Source: Patella vulgata
Lineage: Eukaryota; Mollusca; Gastropoda; Patellidae
NCBI RefSeq assembly: GCF_932274485.2
Contig: NC_065879.2
Location: forward strand, 16,728,591 to 16,792,590
DNA length: 64,000 nucleotides
Reading direction: 5' to 3'
Shown in pieces: positions 55,324 through 64,000 of this stretch (position 1 is the stretch's first letter; the number at the start of each line of letters is the position of its first letter). The notes below the pieces were generated by a model that saw only the letters and a list, made by a program, of their open reading frames with translations, did not search any database and was not told the origin of the DNA. A program made the translations under genes and the position numbers.

Positions 55324-57001
55324 CAAGGATGTTAATACCAATAATATATATGATTTATTTTAGGTTTAAAAGATAAGCTGAATAAAATGACATCACGGTT
55401 ACAAGTGGTAGAAACTCAAGTTACAGAATTACAAAAACAGATTCAGATCAAGGTACATCAGTCAATATATATATATAATTTATTAAAACAGCAGGTGCCT
55501 TTGGTGCATTTAAAAAGATATGTAATATAAATAGGGGTGAGTGCCTAAATGATCTAATGCGTACTCTTTTGATGATATGATATGGTCTGTTAATGAGTCA
55601 AGTTGCTTTGTTCTGATCCCACACTTGTTTGTGACAAGAAGTAGGGTCGCCTAACCTTGTATAGGTTGTATGTCTTGCTACATTCTACAATATAATGAAA
55701 TTGAATCAATAGAATTCAATATAAGGGAAGTAACTCTGTCTGATGCTGCTTATCAGTATATTATCTCCCCTTAGACCACAAATTTGTATTATTTGAGATT
55801 TTGGAACTGGCTCTGTAAGGTATTTCATTGCTTATAAATAATTAGAAAATAAGAACTCTGCTTCTAATTAAGGTAGAATGTTTAAACCTTATATAGGTGT
55901 ACAATAGGTGACTGTCTTGACCGTGTGCGTTGTTTCAGACATTCTATCATTGAGTCAAGTGGCATGGTTTCGATTCCCCGCTTGTACGTAACAAGGAGTA
56001 GGGTCACCTGTCCAACCTTGTGTGTTTTCTCCAGGTCCTCCAGTTTCCTCCCATTTCTGTTTAGGCTATGCAGAGATAAACAATTTGGCTTTTATTTTAT
56101 TTTTTGAACAAAAAGAATGAAGCCATAGAAGAATTAAAACATAATTTAGAAAAGGGTCGAATTATTCATGGTGATGAAGTGAAAGCTGTCAATGATAAAT
56201 ATGAAGCAATGGTAAAAATTAATCAACAGTTTGAAGCTGAGTTATTAACTTTACATAGTCAAGTTGATCAACTTACTCAAAAATGTCAACTGAGACAAAA
56301 AGGTAAATCAATTTTTATTAATGAGTATTTTTACAAAGCGTCATGGGACTCCGTCCAACGCTGGGTAATCAGCTAGTAGTATTTCTTTTTTGAATTTTGA
56401 ATGATCTGGTTTAGTGTGCCTTTTAGGCAGGATTAATAAGGCAGACAATAAAAAAACTGAAATTTCGTAAAACAGTGAAAAATATAATTCAGACATTTAT
56501 TGATAATAATATTTCTCTTTTATTAGGTTCAGTCTTTCAAAGTAATTCATGTGTATTAACTGATATATTCAAAAATATAATTTATACACATTTTTAATAA
56601 TATTTCTTTTATTAGGGTCAGCCTCTCAAAGTAATTCATGTGTATTAACTGATAGTAAAACCTCCTCTGACTGGTCATCCTCGTCAGGGGGAGGTCACTC
56701 TATTAAATCGGATACAGACAGTATTAAAACCCTAAAACAAACTACAAACGATGATATTACGGATACAACTCTGATAACTGGTCCATCATTCCGTGAGGTA
56801 GAGCTCTCCGAACAACGTCCACAATCACATTCTGCTCACGCCTTAGATTCCCTCTCTCTTTCATCACAAGATGGCGCCAGTGTAAGCCACGGAGGATCGA
56901 GGTCAAGTACAATGTGTACAGACAGTGAGGATAATAGATCGTCTCATAGCAACGTAACAACAGACAGTGGATGGTGGGAAAAATCAACTGTCAGCAAATA
57001 A
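38050..57001 (+). CDS. TSC1: Hamartin (tuberous sclerosis complex 1), full gene
   Basis: Scaffold of the TSC complex, which with TSC2 and TBC1D7 switches off Rheb and restrains mTORC1. I joined 20 coding exons in one frame: 38050-38182, 38852-38955, 39299-39451, 41097-41241, 41418-41572, 41827-41900, 42785-42951, 43927-44112, 45269-45348, 45794-46181, 46915-47487, 48162-48299, 49617-49783, 50471-50601, 51284-51380, 52055-52150, 53193-53334, 55364-55452, 56116-56302, 56616-57001. The sum is 3,591 nt, 1,196 aa (human 1,164). The N-terminal helical domain carries signature blocks ([38 protein letters not shown]). A Ser/Pro/Thr-rich middle follows. The motif [10 protein letters not shown]...VNWTHFGG precedes a long coiled coil (about 770-1068, exons 13-19). 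The tail is Ser-rich. Confidence 0.95.
38983..39211 (+). mobile_element. TSC1: SINE-A, 5' truncated
   Basis: Sense, about 90 bases upstream of exon 3; begins inside the head before the B box. Confidence 0.85.
40130..40400 (+). mobile_element. TSC1: SINE-B inserted in a foldback element
   Basis: Sense. Splits the foldback arm (40020-40129) whose sequence resumes at about 40400. Confidence 0.8.
40710..41060. mobile_element. TSC1: TTAA-flanked MITE, copy 2
   Basis: Same family; ends CACTATGTATGTTTAA just before TSC1 exon 4. Confidence 0.75.
41665..41730 (-). mobile_element. TSC1: SINE-A fragment, antisense
   Basis: GGGGTCTTTAGCAGTAGGAG-type core in minus orientation; the one clear antisense SINE-A piece in a gene body. 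Confidence 0.65.
42100..42440 (+). mobile_element. TSC1: SINE-B, degenerate
   Basis: Sense between exons 6 and 7; ends CAACTTCATTTCATTT. Confidence 0.75.
43480..43864. mobile_element. TSC1: TTAA-flanked MITE, copy 3
   Basis: Same family; about 60 bases upstream of TSC1 exon 8. Confidence 0.75.
44265..44505 (-). mobile_element. TSC1: SINE-B, antisense, 5' truncated
   Basis: Antisense in the intron between exons 8 and 9. Confidence 0.8.
44677..44752. mobile_element. TSC1: Hairpin within a dispersed repeat
   Basis: Arms AGACATTGCGTAATATATTG and CAGTATATTACTTAATGTCT pair, and the loop (CTCGTGACTACGTCACTC) is itself near-palindromic. The surrounding repeat (44510-44770) recurs at 58366-58620. 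Confidence 0.65.
45139..45285 (+). repeat. TSC1: 99-bp-spaced duplication of the TSC1 exon 9 acceptor
   Basis: TTATTTCAGGAACAATAA occurs at the true site (exon starts 45269) and 99 bases upstream (45170), each preceded by GCTGACT. Confidence 0.85.
45668..45793 (+). mobile_element. TSC1: SINE-A 3' part forming the exon 10 acceptor
   Basis: Sense copy ending GTTAACCCCATTTTTCTC then TCTCTTTCAG; exon 10 begins at 45794 with no gap. Confidence 0.88.
46260..46735. repeat. TSC1: 19-bp minisatellite in TSC1 intron 10
   Basis: About 25 units of a 19-bp repeat, TCATAGATTGTAATTCACT and variants, fill the intron between exons 10 and 11. No link to an exon edge was seen. Confidence 0.85.
47955..48161 (+). 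mobile_element. TSC1: SINE-B 3' half forming the exon 12 acceptor
   Basis: Sense copy ending GTTAAACCCCATTTC then ATTATTTTCAG; exon 12 starts at 48162. Confidence 0.85.
48626..48857 (+). mobile_element. TSC1: SINE-A, internally deleted
   Basis: Sense in the intron between exons 12 and 13; complete head and CT tail. Confidence 0.9.
49835..49925 (+). mobile_element. TSC1: SINE-A head fragment
   Basis: Sense; joined to the LINE fragment at 49926. Confidence 0.75.
49926..50177 (+). mobile_element. LINE 3' fragment (CR1/L2/Jockey-type)
   Basis: One frame reads [20 protein letters not shown] then [13 protein letters not shown], the typical C-terminal end of non-LTR retrotransposon reverse transcriptases. 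It is broken by one stop and followed by a 3'UTR ending in an ATT-type microsatellite. It abuts a SINE-A fragment and lies sense in a TSC1 intron. Confidence 0.75.
50240..50372 (+). mobile_element. TSC1: SINE-A 3' half
   Basis: Sense, about 100 bases upstream of exon 14. Confidence 0.75.
50677..50975 (+). mobile_element. TSC1: SINE-B, full head
   Basis: Sense, between exons 14 and 15; an antisense 45-base stub lies at 50616-50660. Confidence 0.85.
51481..51600. mobile_element. TSC1: Foldback element
   Basis: Thirty-two-base arms (51481-51512 and 51569-51600) match at about 30 positions, beginning ATCTCCTAC and ending GTAGGAGAT. Intron between exons 15 and 16; relatives at 12225-12450. Confidence 0.7.
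52345..52627 (+). mobile_element. TSC1: SINE-A, full length with long CT tail
   Basis: Sense in the intron between exons 16 and 17; tail of about 16 CT units. Confidence 0.9.
52855..53138 (+). mobile_element. TSC1: SINE-B, head missing
   Basis: Sense, ends about 55 bases before exon 17. Confidence 0.8.
53502..54034. mobile_element. TSC1: TTAA-flanked MITE, copy 4, inverted
   Basis: Opposite orientation, longer, with extra sequence inside; ends ATAATGTATCTTTAA. Further truncated pieces lie at 54045-54190, 39530-39850, 41968-42102 and 49262-49440. Confidence 0.65.
54446..54852. mobile_element. TSC1: TTAA-flanked MITE, copy 5
   Basis: Same orientation as copies 1-3; intron between exons 17 and 18. 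Confidence 0.75.
55048..55318 (+). mobile_element. TSC1: SINE-A, near full length
   Basis: Sense, about 45 bases upstream of exon 18; long CT tail. Confidence 0.85.
55530..55655 (+). mobile_element. TSC1: SINE-A head, degenerate
   Basis: Sense; head and GTAGGGTCGCC block recognisable. Confidence 0.6.
55920..56062 (+). mobile_element. TSC1: SINE-A, tail missing
   Basis: Sense, upstream of exon 19; head to CCTCCCATTTCTG. Confidence 0.75.
56478..56655 (+). repeat. TSC1: 89-bp tandem duplication spanning the TSC1 exon 20 acceptor
   Basis: The acceptor and first about 45 bases of exon 20 (AAAGTAATTCATGTGTATTA) are duplicated: copy exon start 56527, true start 56616. The upstream copy reaches an in-frame stop before the true exon. 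Confidence 0.9.
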
Positions 57002-57705
57002 TTTGTATCATTAGTAAAATGAACGTTTTAATTTGAAGTCCGCAAATAATTCATAAGATTAGTAAAATGAAATTTTTAATTTAAGATTGAGCATGAAATA
57101 TGGGGAATTTATTGAATATTAGATTTTTTTAAACAATGAAATTATTTTTGTATGATTCGATGATTAAATTATTGTACTGTTAATTGCTACATGACCTTCA
57201 AAGATCTAAATTTTATGATGTATTATCAAGTCTAGGTTGTTTAAATCTTTTTCCCCTGTGATAGCAAAAAGAGTTGGAAATCGCAAGTCTATTACCATCT
57301 GAACAAAAATGTTTAAATAGGCTAAAAGTCTATTTTTTGTTCATGTATTATTGTTTTAAACATTGTGTGAATGACTTGCAAGTTGACCTTCATCCGAGTC
57401 ATTTTGCTATCATGGGTCACTTATACGTGTAATAGCTCAATTATATGTTTGTTATGATCGTCCAGTCTTTGCATGTATTGTTTTGGTAGTCCAGTCTTTG
57501 CATGTATTGTTATGGTTGTCTAGAAACTTATTGAATATTGCAATGTTCCATTTCTGCACACAGAGAACTAATTACATCAAGAATAGATCTCTGTCATGAA
57601 TGGCTACCATATCTAAAAAATAGCATACTATTTTGTAATACGATTTTACTCCATTTCACATCGGTCATGCACTCAAAGACTAAATAAACATTTTCTGTTT
57701 TATTA

Positions 57706-57711
57706 AATAAA
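57706..57711 (+). terminator. TSC1: Poly(A) signal of TSC1
   Basis: AATAAA at 57706 (another at 57683) is followed within about 10 bases by an A-rich run. It lies about 700 bases after the stop codon, giving a plausible 3'UTR. Confidence 0.5.
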
Positions 57712-60700
57712 AGCAAAAAAAAAACTTCTCATAATTTGCAAGGTTACTAAGAGTTTTCGACTAAAATCGTCAATGTAGGAATTAAAATGTCAGTCAACTA
57801 GCTTAGTGTCTATTCTCAAGCGGAGCTAGTTGTAGACAGACAGTGTAAGTTTAGTATTGGTATGACAATGTATGGGCATTACTCAAATATGTTGAACTTG
57901 AACTTACACTGAGTTGAAATATACCGTATAATGGTTGTCTACAAATTGTATAATCTTACAATGGGCATTATTCAGATATGTGTTTAAACTAATTTCTAAA
58001 TTAATATGTGTATTGAACACGAAATTAGTGTGCACACATATTTTAGACCATGCAGTCTTCATGTTAAATATAAAAAAATATTAGCAGATGTTGTTTTCAT
58101 GTTTTATATTAAAACATGTTAATTTCCAACATTATTTTTATTAGACATGAGAGATGGCCTGTGCCAAAATTATCTTAAGTAATATCTCCTATATTTTACC
58201 CTCATTACAAATAACAGTATTGTTTCAGTCTATCTGTGTGGAGTGGGGTTGTATAATGGTATAATGCACTTGGTGCAGATCATAGGGTCTTTCATTGAGT
58301 CAAATGGCAGGGTTTTGATTCCCTGCTTGTACATGACAAGGAGTAGAGTCACCTGTCCATATGTAACATTACCCTTTGATGTTGGCATACCATTATTTCA
58401 AATAATGTACTGGCAACGTCTTCATCACACATTAATTTATACTAGATGATATATTAGACTTGTGTGATGATTACATTGAAATGTACATGAGAGATAGTAT
58501 CTGTTTTTTAATGGTTTCAGGCAAGTCATTGCACGACACATTGAACAACACTCGGACTGATGTCCTCGTACAGTATCAATATATAACTTAATGTCTTGCT
58601 ATCGACCATTAAACCACATATACCGTAGTCAATTGATTTGTGAAATATTAATGAATTAATATTTTGTTGTATCTAGTCAATGAAATTTGTTGGATTTTTT
58701 TTTGTGAATGAATTATTTAAATTTCTGTGATTATTTTAGTGCTTTATTTAGAATTTGGAAGATGAAATATGTTAGTTGTTGTTCTTATGTCTTCCAAATA
58801 TACTTCCTTAGGCCAATAAAAAATAATACCTGTGTTTATGGTTACCTGTCTGATCCCATTTTCATTCTTGTCTCATTTTCTAGGTCCTATAATTTCGGTA
58901 TTATATCGGCATTATTTTACAGAAACTTACTCAGTAATTAAGCTATAAAATGCTAGGAAATAAATATTAAACACTTCACGGTATATAAAATGACGTCAAA
59001 AAGGCAATTTTCGATGAGGTTATTAAAAGATTAATTTATCAGTACAGTTAGTTCTGTCCAATCTTACCCTGCAAACCCCACGAAAAGTGGGGATGTTCCG
59101 ACCAAACTACCCTATTTTTTTGTGGCCAAGTAACCATAAACACGGGTATTTTTTTATTTGGTCTTATTAAATTAGTATTTACATTTAATTTATTGAATGG
59201 AATAAGCTTTAGCACCTGCTACATGTTAATATTGGCTAAACCCATTAGAGAAAATTTACATTTTTTACATTTAGTTCTGCAGCCCAAAACTACTGCTTCA
59301 AAGATCATCTTAAATTGCCTGAGTCACAGACTAAGGTGGCTTGAGGCACTAGAAGGATCTGGCCCTGGTTTCACAAAATATTTTCAGACTAAGTTAGGCA
59401 TTTACTCGAAATTGTTTGCCTTATTTTGATTAAAATATAGCCCTTTATAAAACTTTTATTGTGTTAAAGATACTTTCCCACGAAAGTATTTATCGGGTGG
59501 TTATTTCCATTAAAAGTATTGCAATGAAGTAAGGTTACAGCCATGGCATCTTACAATAGTTTATTTATAGCTTGCGGTATTTCCCGATGAATACAACGTT
59601 TTGAGAGGGATTTGAAGCAAATTTTTGATAGATTAATTAGTCCAAATATATCATCAAATCACCCAGTTTGTATCAAATACATTAATAAAAAACTATGTGC
59701 AAAGTTTTGTGTATCTGGATCAAAGATATTTCTCATAAACAGTGATTAAGTTGAGGAAATTCTTAACTTAAGTCTGAGAATGCTTTGTGAAACCAGGGCC
59801 AGTAGTTTTGGGCAGTCCAGGTATTAAAGGGTTAAGGTCTAACGTCAACCTTCAATCCTGTAACATTTTTAAATTGATTAATTGATGAATTTAGGCATTT
59901 TCGATTTCTTCTCCTCAACTGTTTGGTAGATTTTAACTTGGTATGTGTTTTACGCCAATGGTGTTAATTTAGATTTCGTCATTGGCGTGGGGCAAGGGAG
60001 ATGTCTTCTTAAATGGGGGAATATCCAAGGGTGGACAGAAGGCACTTGTCACAGATTTTGTCAGACACAAATTATCACACTATGTGCCTGTGTGTAATTA
60101 TATTATCTTTAAGTGTCCTTTAGAAGTGAGAAATACATTAACCACAAGACAATTTTTATTCCAAACAATCATTGGTTTATCATATTGAGGATACTCGAAT
60201 GAACGTCTCAGAATTGAACTCTCTCAGTCCTCAAAATATTGACAATTGAGTGAAAGATGGGATTTTGGGCTACAACGCATGTGCCGACTGCATCAGAAAA
60301 TATCTCAACCAACTATGACAGTTGAAACATATTCGTTGTATTTAATTACGTCAAGATTCTACTCACGCCACCTCCATTTTCGGGACCGATAGTACCGACT
60401 TCCGCGTCACTCGATTTCAATTCCCATCAATACAGAACCTCCTGGGCTGACAATTGAGCATCCTCATTGTCATTGTGCTTAATAATGATAAGAGGATACT
60501 TATTGAAACGTCGACATCATGGTTTCTGGGTTGACCGTATATGCCTGTCATGACTGTTTGATGAAAAAAAATGACCTAAATAATCTCGGAACACATCGGT
60601 CAATCTATACGGTGTAAAACTATCATATTTTTTCAAAACCCAATTTTCAAACATGGCTGGGATGATGGGATCGACCTCTACCATACCTCGAAATACTTAT

Positions 60701-61125
60701 ACAATGTATACTAAACCAGTGATTGTTTTCTATAAAAATTGTGTTATGTTAATGTAGTTATTTCGGCTAGTGATCATAGGAAAAGGTTGATTGTATATAT
60801 AGGCAATGAATTTTATACTCTGTGTAGTTATTATATCGTATATTATTTTTGGCAGTGTGTTTTTTTGTGGCTCCATCCAATGCCTGTATATATATATATT
60901 ATATATAATATATATGTATAATCATTATTTAATCTAATAAAATGTGATATTATAAAACTAAATTCAATGGTATTGTTATATATAAAGGAACAGGAGGGGG
61001 AACAGCAACATTACGTTATTAGACAGGCCAGTATATCTGTGTAGCTACTGGATCAAACAATGATGCAGGCGGAGAGAGAGTAGACACAATAAGATAATTA
61101 AAAATCCCTGCTCAGCAGCAGTACA
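57712..61125. other. Intergenic region between TSC1 and MRPS18B-like gene
   Basis: No gene seen. It holds a SINE-A head (58230-58365), a repeat related to 44510-44760 (58366-58620), a TTAAAGATAC-type repeat near 59463, the 60034 foldback fragment, a repeat shared with intron 1 of SNAPC4 (60185-60420 vs 35575-35790), and a TA-rich run at 60885-60920. Confidence 0.5.
58230..58365 (+). mobile_element. SINE-A head
   Basis: Intergenic; cut off after the GTCACCTGTCC block by the 58366 repeat. Confidence 0.75.
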
Positions 61126-61330
61126 GAAACAGGGTTTAACGTCCATTCAAAACAAATTAGGCCATTTCAGGACCAACATGTTTCAATTTTATTTCAATAA
61201 TTTGCTTGCGCATAGGGGTCTTAGCAGTGTGAGGAAATCGGAGGACACCAAATTATTGAAATAAAATTGAACCATGATACTCCCAAAATGACCTGATTTT
61301 TGTCGAGTGGAAGTTACACTCTCTCAGATT
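61126..61330 (-). mobile_element. SINE-A 3' half
   Basis: Downstream of the MRPS18B-like stop codon, same strand as that gene. Confidence 0.75.
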
Positions 61331-61492
61331 AAAGATTAATTAAATTTGATAACCTCTTACTTTTCTGCACCAAATGTGTTAATAAAAACAGGCATGCACC
61401 AGGACAGCCACCCTACTACCTTCTCTTATTTAAATTTCAAACCATAACAAAAACCATAACCATAACAAAAACATGAACTTCAAATTAGACAA

Positions 61493-61498
61493 TTTATT
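61493..61498 (-). terminator. Candidate poly(A) signal of MRPS18B-like gene
   Basis: TTTATT on the + strand reads AATAAA on the minus strand, about 200 bases after the stop codon. Confidence 0.4.
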
Positions 61499-61695
61499 TA
61501 ATTTTTAGTGTCTCTTCACGGTGTGACAACAACGACGTAATCTGGTTGGTTGACATGTTTATAGGTCATCAATATTAACGTCATGGTTACGTTATTTCAA
61601 ACTAACCAAAAATCACTTTTTTACACAATTACACTTAAAGTCCTAGCAACATATTAATATAAATGTACACTTATATTGTAGAAATCACACTGTCT

Positions 61696-63103
61696 TTAAT
61701 AATAGTCTTTATAATTATACTGACGAAATGGTACAGAATCTTCAAGATAACCTGTGGAATAAAACAATCAAATAATGTCTTTAATGTAATTTAAATGCAT
61801 ACCGGTAAATATACAAATAGAACAGGGATCCTTTGGGGCTATATCTTATCGTTAATGGCATACGAATGTTTCTGTGCAATGTTTCGATGACTGGGATACG
61901 TTTGACTTTAATGATGATAAAGAAATGAGATGAAAAGAAATGGGGTTTAATGTCCTACACCGACTGGGCTAAACAAGACAGCCATATACAGTGTACAGTG
62001 CACTATAAGGTAAATTTCTTCCCGGACAGTGGTCCTACCACCTACTCTTGCATCAAATTCTAACTGCCTAGGGACCTTTTACATGCTTGTCAATGTGTAC
62101 ACATGTCCACCTACTCTTGCATCAAATTCTAACTGCCTAGGGACCTTTTACATGCTTGTCAATGTGTACACATGTCCATGTTTTTTCGTTCCATCCGAAC
62201 AACTATACATCATCCCTTGCCAGTCCCTTTATCCTGCACACTGGGGAACCATATCGGCAAATCACTATAGGCTGTTATCAGCCAACACCAGGAAATTTTT
62301 CCAGGACGACAACACTTTAGTCTACTCTTTGTCAAATTCTAATTACCCATGGTTTTTTTTTCCCATCCAAACTAGATGCTGCACCACTGACAAGGGGGTA
62401 ACTTTGCTGGAAAATCCCCCAGAGCTTTCTCTACCAACACCTGGATCTAACCTGGTACTTCATGGTTAACGATCCTGCCCCTTGCGCACTAAGCCAGGCA
62501 TAGCTCCCTGGATTAGGAGTCTAACCTTTGACCTTAAAAAAGCATCCCAACAATGATGCTTACCATAATCTCTGGCTCTGAAAATTTCCAAGATTAATTT
62601 CTTTTGCTGCGTTTGACAGACACCAGTATCCATACTATCTAAAACTTGTCCTGTGTGCGGAGATATAAATTGATTTAATAATTTCACATTCTGAAAAGAA
62701 AAAGATAGAAATTAAAATGAGAAGCCACGTATTGTTTGGCCGTGAAATCTTATAATATTTTAGAGAGTGAGAAATGGGGTTTAAATTAAACCCGTAGGGG
62801 GTCTGTAGCAGTGGGAGGTCCCGGAGAAAACCCACGAGATTAGGAAGGCTACCTTCAATGTCTTACGTCGTAGGGTCAAAACTCGCTCGTATGACCCCTG
62901 ACATGACCTCCAGTACAACTGGTCAGATCTTCCTGTAGTGCAGGCCATCGGACGTATAATAAAATGAAATCATATATAGATCTGTATTTTAATCAGACTG
63001 GAACTATACTTTAGTCATTTTAATAACTTACCCTATAATCAACTAGAAGATGATCATCTCTACAGACAGGACATGGATTACCTGTAGATATTACATTAGC
63101 TCT
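61696..63103 (-). CDS. MRPS18B: Mitochondrial ribosomal protein S18 (S18B-like), 3' exons
   Basis: A small-subunit mitoribosome protein of the bS18 family. Three exons join in frame: 63103-63032, 62690-62564 and 61751-61696 (TAA 61696-61698), 84 codons plus stop. Upstream exons lie beyond the right edge or were not recognised. The S18 core is clear: NPCPVCRDDHLLVDYRNV, then KLLNQFISPHTG and TGVCQTQQKKL. The CxxC-containing start and the ARDYG end match MRPS18B (CPKCRDEKLHVDFRNV, ARDHG) better than 18A or 18C. The C-terminus is short, ending YNYKDYY, unlike the long vertebrate 18B tail. The paralogue assignment is less sure than the family. Confidence 0.8.
61925..62510 (-). mobile_element. SINE-B with internal 69-bp duplication
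   Basis: Sense in the MRPS18B-like intron. The segment beginning CCTACTCTTGCATC is tandemly repeated (62040-62108, 62109-62177). A further degenerate body segment follows. Confidence 0.8.
62768..62860 (-). mobile_element. SINE-A, degenerate
   Basis: Sense in the intron between the first two visible MRPS18B-like exons. Confidence 0.65.
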
Positions 63104-63299
63104 CTAAAATAAACAAAACAACAAGACTCTGTCATTAGATCTCTAAGATATTATGTTAATCTATCTTATCTTATTAGTCAATAAGTCTGGTGTAGTGGAA
63201 CAGTTCCCCACAAATATTCAGGCAGTCAAAAGAAATTCAGGAAATCATTGGACGCCCATCAAACATTCAGGGTCAAATTCAAATAAGAATCTTCAAGCC

Positions 63300-63480
63300 T
63301 ACTATACTAATCTATAGTACCAAGAATCTTACTAATTACATAGTCAATATTTGTACCCCCCCCCCCTACTATTCTAATCTAAAGTACCAAGAATCTTACT
63401 AATTACATAGTCAATATCTGTACCCCCCCCCCCCTACTATTCTAATCTAAAGTACCAAGAATCTTACTAATTACAATTGA
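63300..63480. repeat. About 68-bp tandem repeat with poly(C) tracts
   Basis: Two and a half copies of a unit containing AGTACCAAGAATCTTACTAA and a run of about 12 C. Just upstream (transcript sense) of the first visible MRPS18B-like exon. Confidence 0.75.
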
Positions 63481-63654
63481 ATAGTTCTGTACATCTAAAC
63501 ATATGTGGATAAGATAACCTCAAACAAAATAATAACAGGCAGTTTTATGGATAACATTCACTAGGTGTATCAGGGTGTATTAACCGCAATGTTTCAATGA
63601 GGGTACTCTATTGTGGCCTATCGTTATCATTCATGATTTAACAAAATTTCTTTA

Positions 63655-63990
63655 AAAACCTAAATAAAATGAAAAGAAAATGAAAAGCAAAATAAAAACC
63701 AAAAGTAAATTAAAAGCAAAAGTTCAACCAAAAGCAAAAGTTAAATCAAAACTAAAAATTAAATCAAAAGCAAAAATAAAAATAAAAGTAAAAGTAAAAC
63801 CAAAATGTAAATTAAAATCAAAACACAAATGAAAACTTGAAATGTAAAGCAAAAGTTCAACCAAAAGCAAAAGTTAAATCAAAACTAAAAATTAAATCAA
63901 AAGCAAAAATAAAAATAAAAGTAAAAGTTTAACCAAAATGTAAATTAAAATCAAAACACAAATGAAAACTATAATCATTTTAAAAAGTAA
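63655..63990. repeat. A-rich repeat, two copies of about 130 bp
   Basis: AAAAGCAAAAGTTAAATC and ATCAAAACACAAATGAAAAC recur in two direct copies (about 63715 and 63845) built from shorter AAAGYAAAA-like units. Confidence 0.6.
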
Positions 63991-64000
63991 TTTGAAATGT

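Larger units (their letters stand above)
49617..56302 (+). other. TSC1: TSC1 coiled-coil exons
   Basis: Exons 13-19 encode the C-terminal coiled coil, starting at the conserved [16 protein letters not shown] block (human LLHNQLLYERFKRQQH). They are rich in Leu/Glu/Lys/Gln heptads. In the family this region binds TSC2 and TBC1D7 and drives dimerisation. Confidence 0.85.

Noticed and set aside
61696-63103. Assignment to MRPS18C or MRPS18A
   Set aside because: The CPVCRDDHLLVDYRNV and ARDYG segments fit MRPS18B better, though the short tail leaves some doubt.

Overview
This is a 64 kb piece of an AT-rich animal nuclear genome. Long introns with GT-AG junctions, dense tRNA-derived SINEs and the conserved genes point to a lophotrochozoan, most likely a mollusc. 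The species is inferred from SINE style and gene content only.

Layout. (1) 1-5542, + strand: the 3' part of a gene for a large Gln/Ser/Thr/Pro-rich protein I could not identify (coding exons 492-589, 1066-1638, 2448-5414). (2) 5543-13532: intergenic DNA with SINEs, foldback elements, a short minisatellite and an apparently young, intact Tc1-like transposon (9202-10732). (3) 13533-36480, - strand: a full SNAPC4 (SNAP190) gene. I joined 22 coding exons in one continuous frame (about 1615 aa), including a 35-nt microexon. (4) 36481-38049: a short divergent intergenic region holding a foldback element. (5) 38050-57001, + strand: a full TSC1 (hamartin) gene of 20 coding exons, about 1196 aa, in one continuous frame. 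(6) 57002-61695: TSC1 3'UTR and intergenic repeats. (7) 61696-63103, - strand: the last three coding exons of a mitochondrial ribosomal protein S18 gene (closest to MRPS18B), running off the right edge.

Two tRNA-derived SINE families fill the introns. SINE-A has a Leu/Ser-like head and a (CT)n tail. SINE-B has a different head and a (CATTT)n tail. They share the 3' end GACGTTAAACCCCATTTC, so they probably use the same LINE machinery.

The most unusual signal is how repeats relate to splice sites. By eye, roughly 40 of 45 SINE copies inside genes lie in the sense orientation of the host gene, on both strands. In at least four introns the pyrimidine-rich SINE tail runs directly into the exon's 3' splice site. 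Separately, at least seven exon-intron junctions in three genes have been copied into the neighbouring intron as local tandem repeats that include the splice site, up to six strong donors in a row. I saw no CRISPR, prokaryotic, viral or LTR element.
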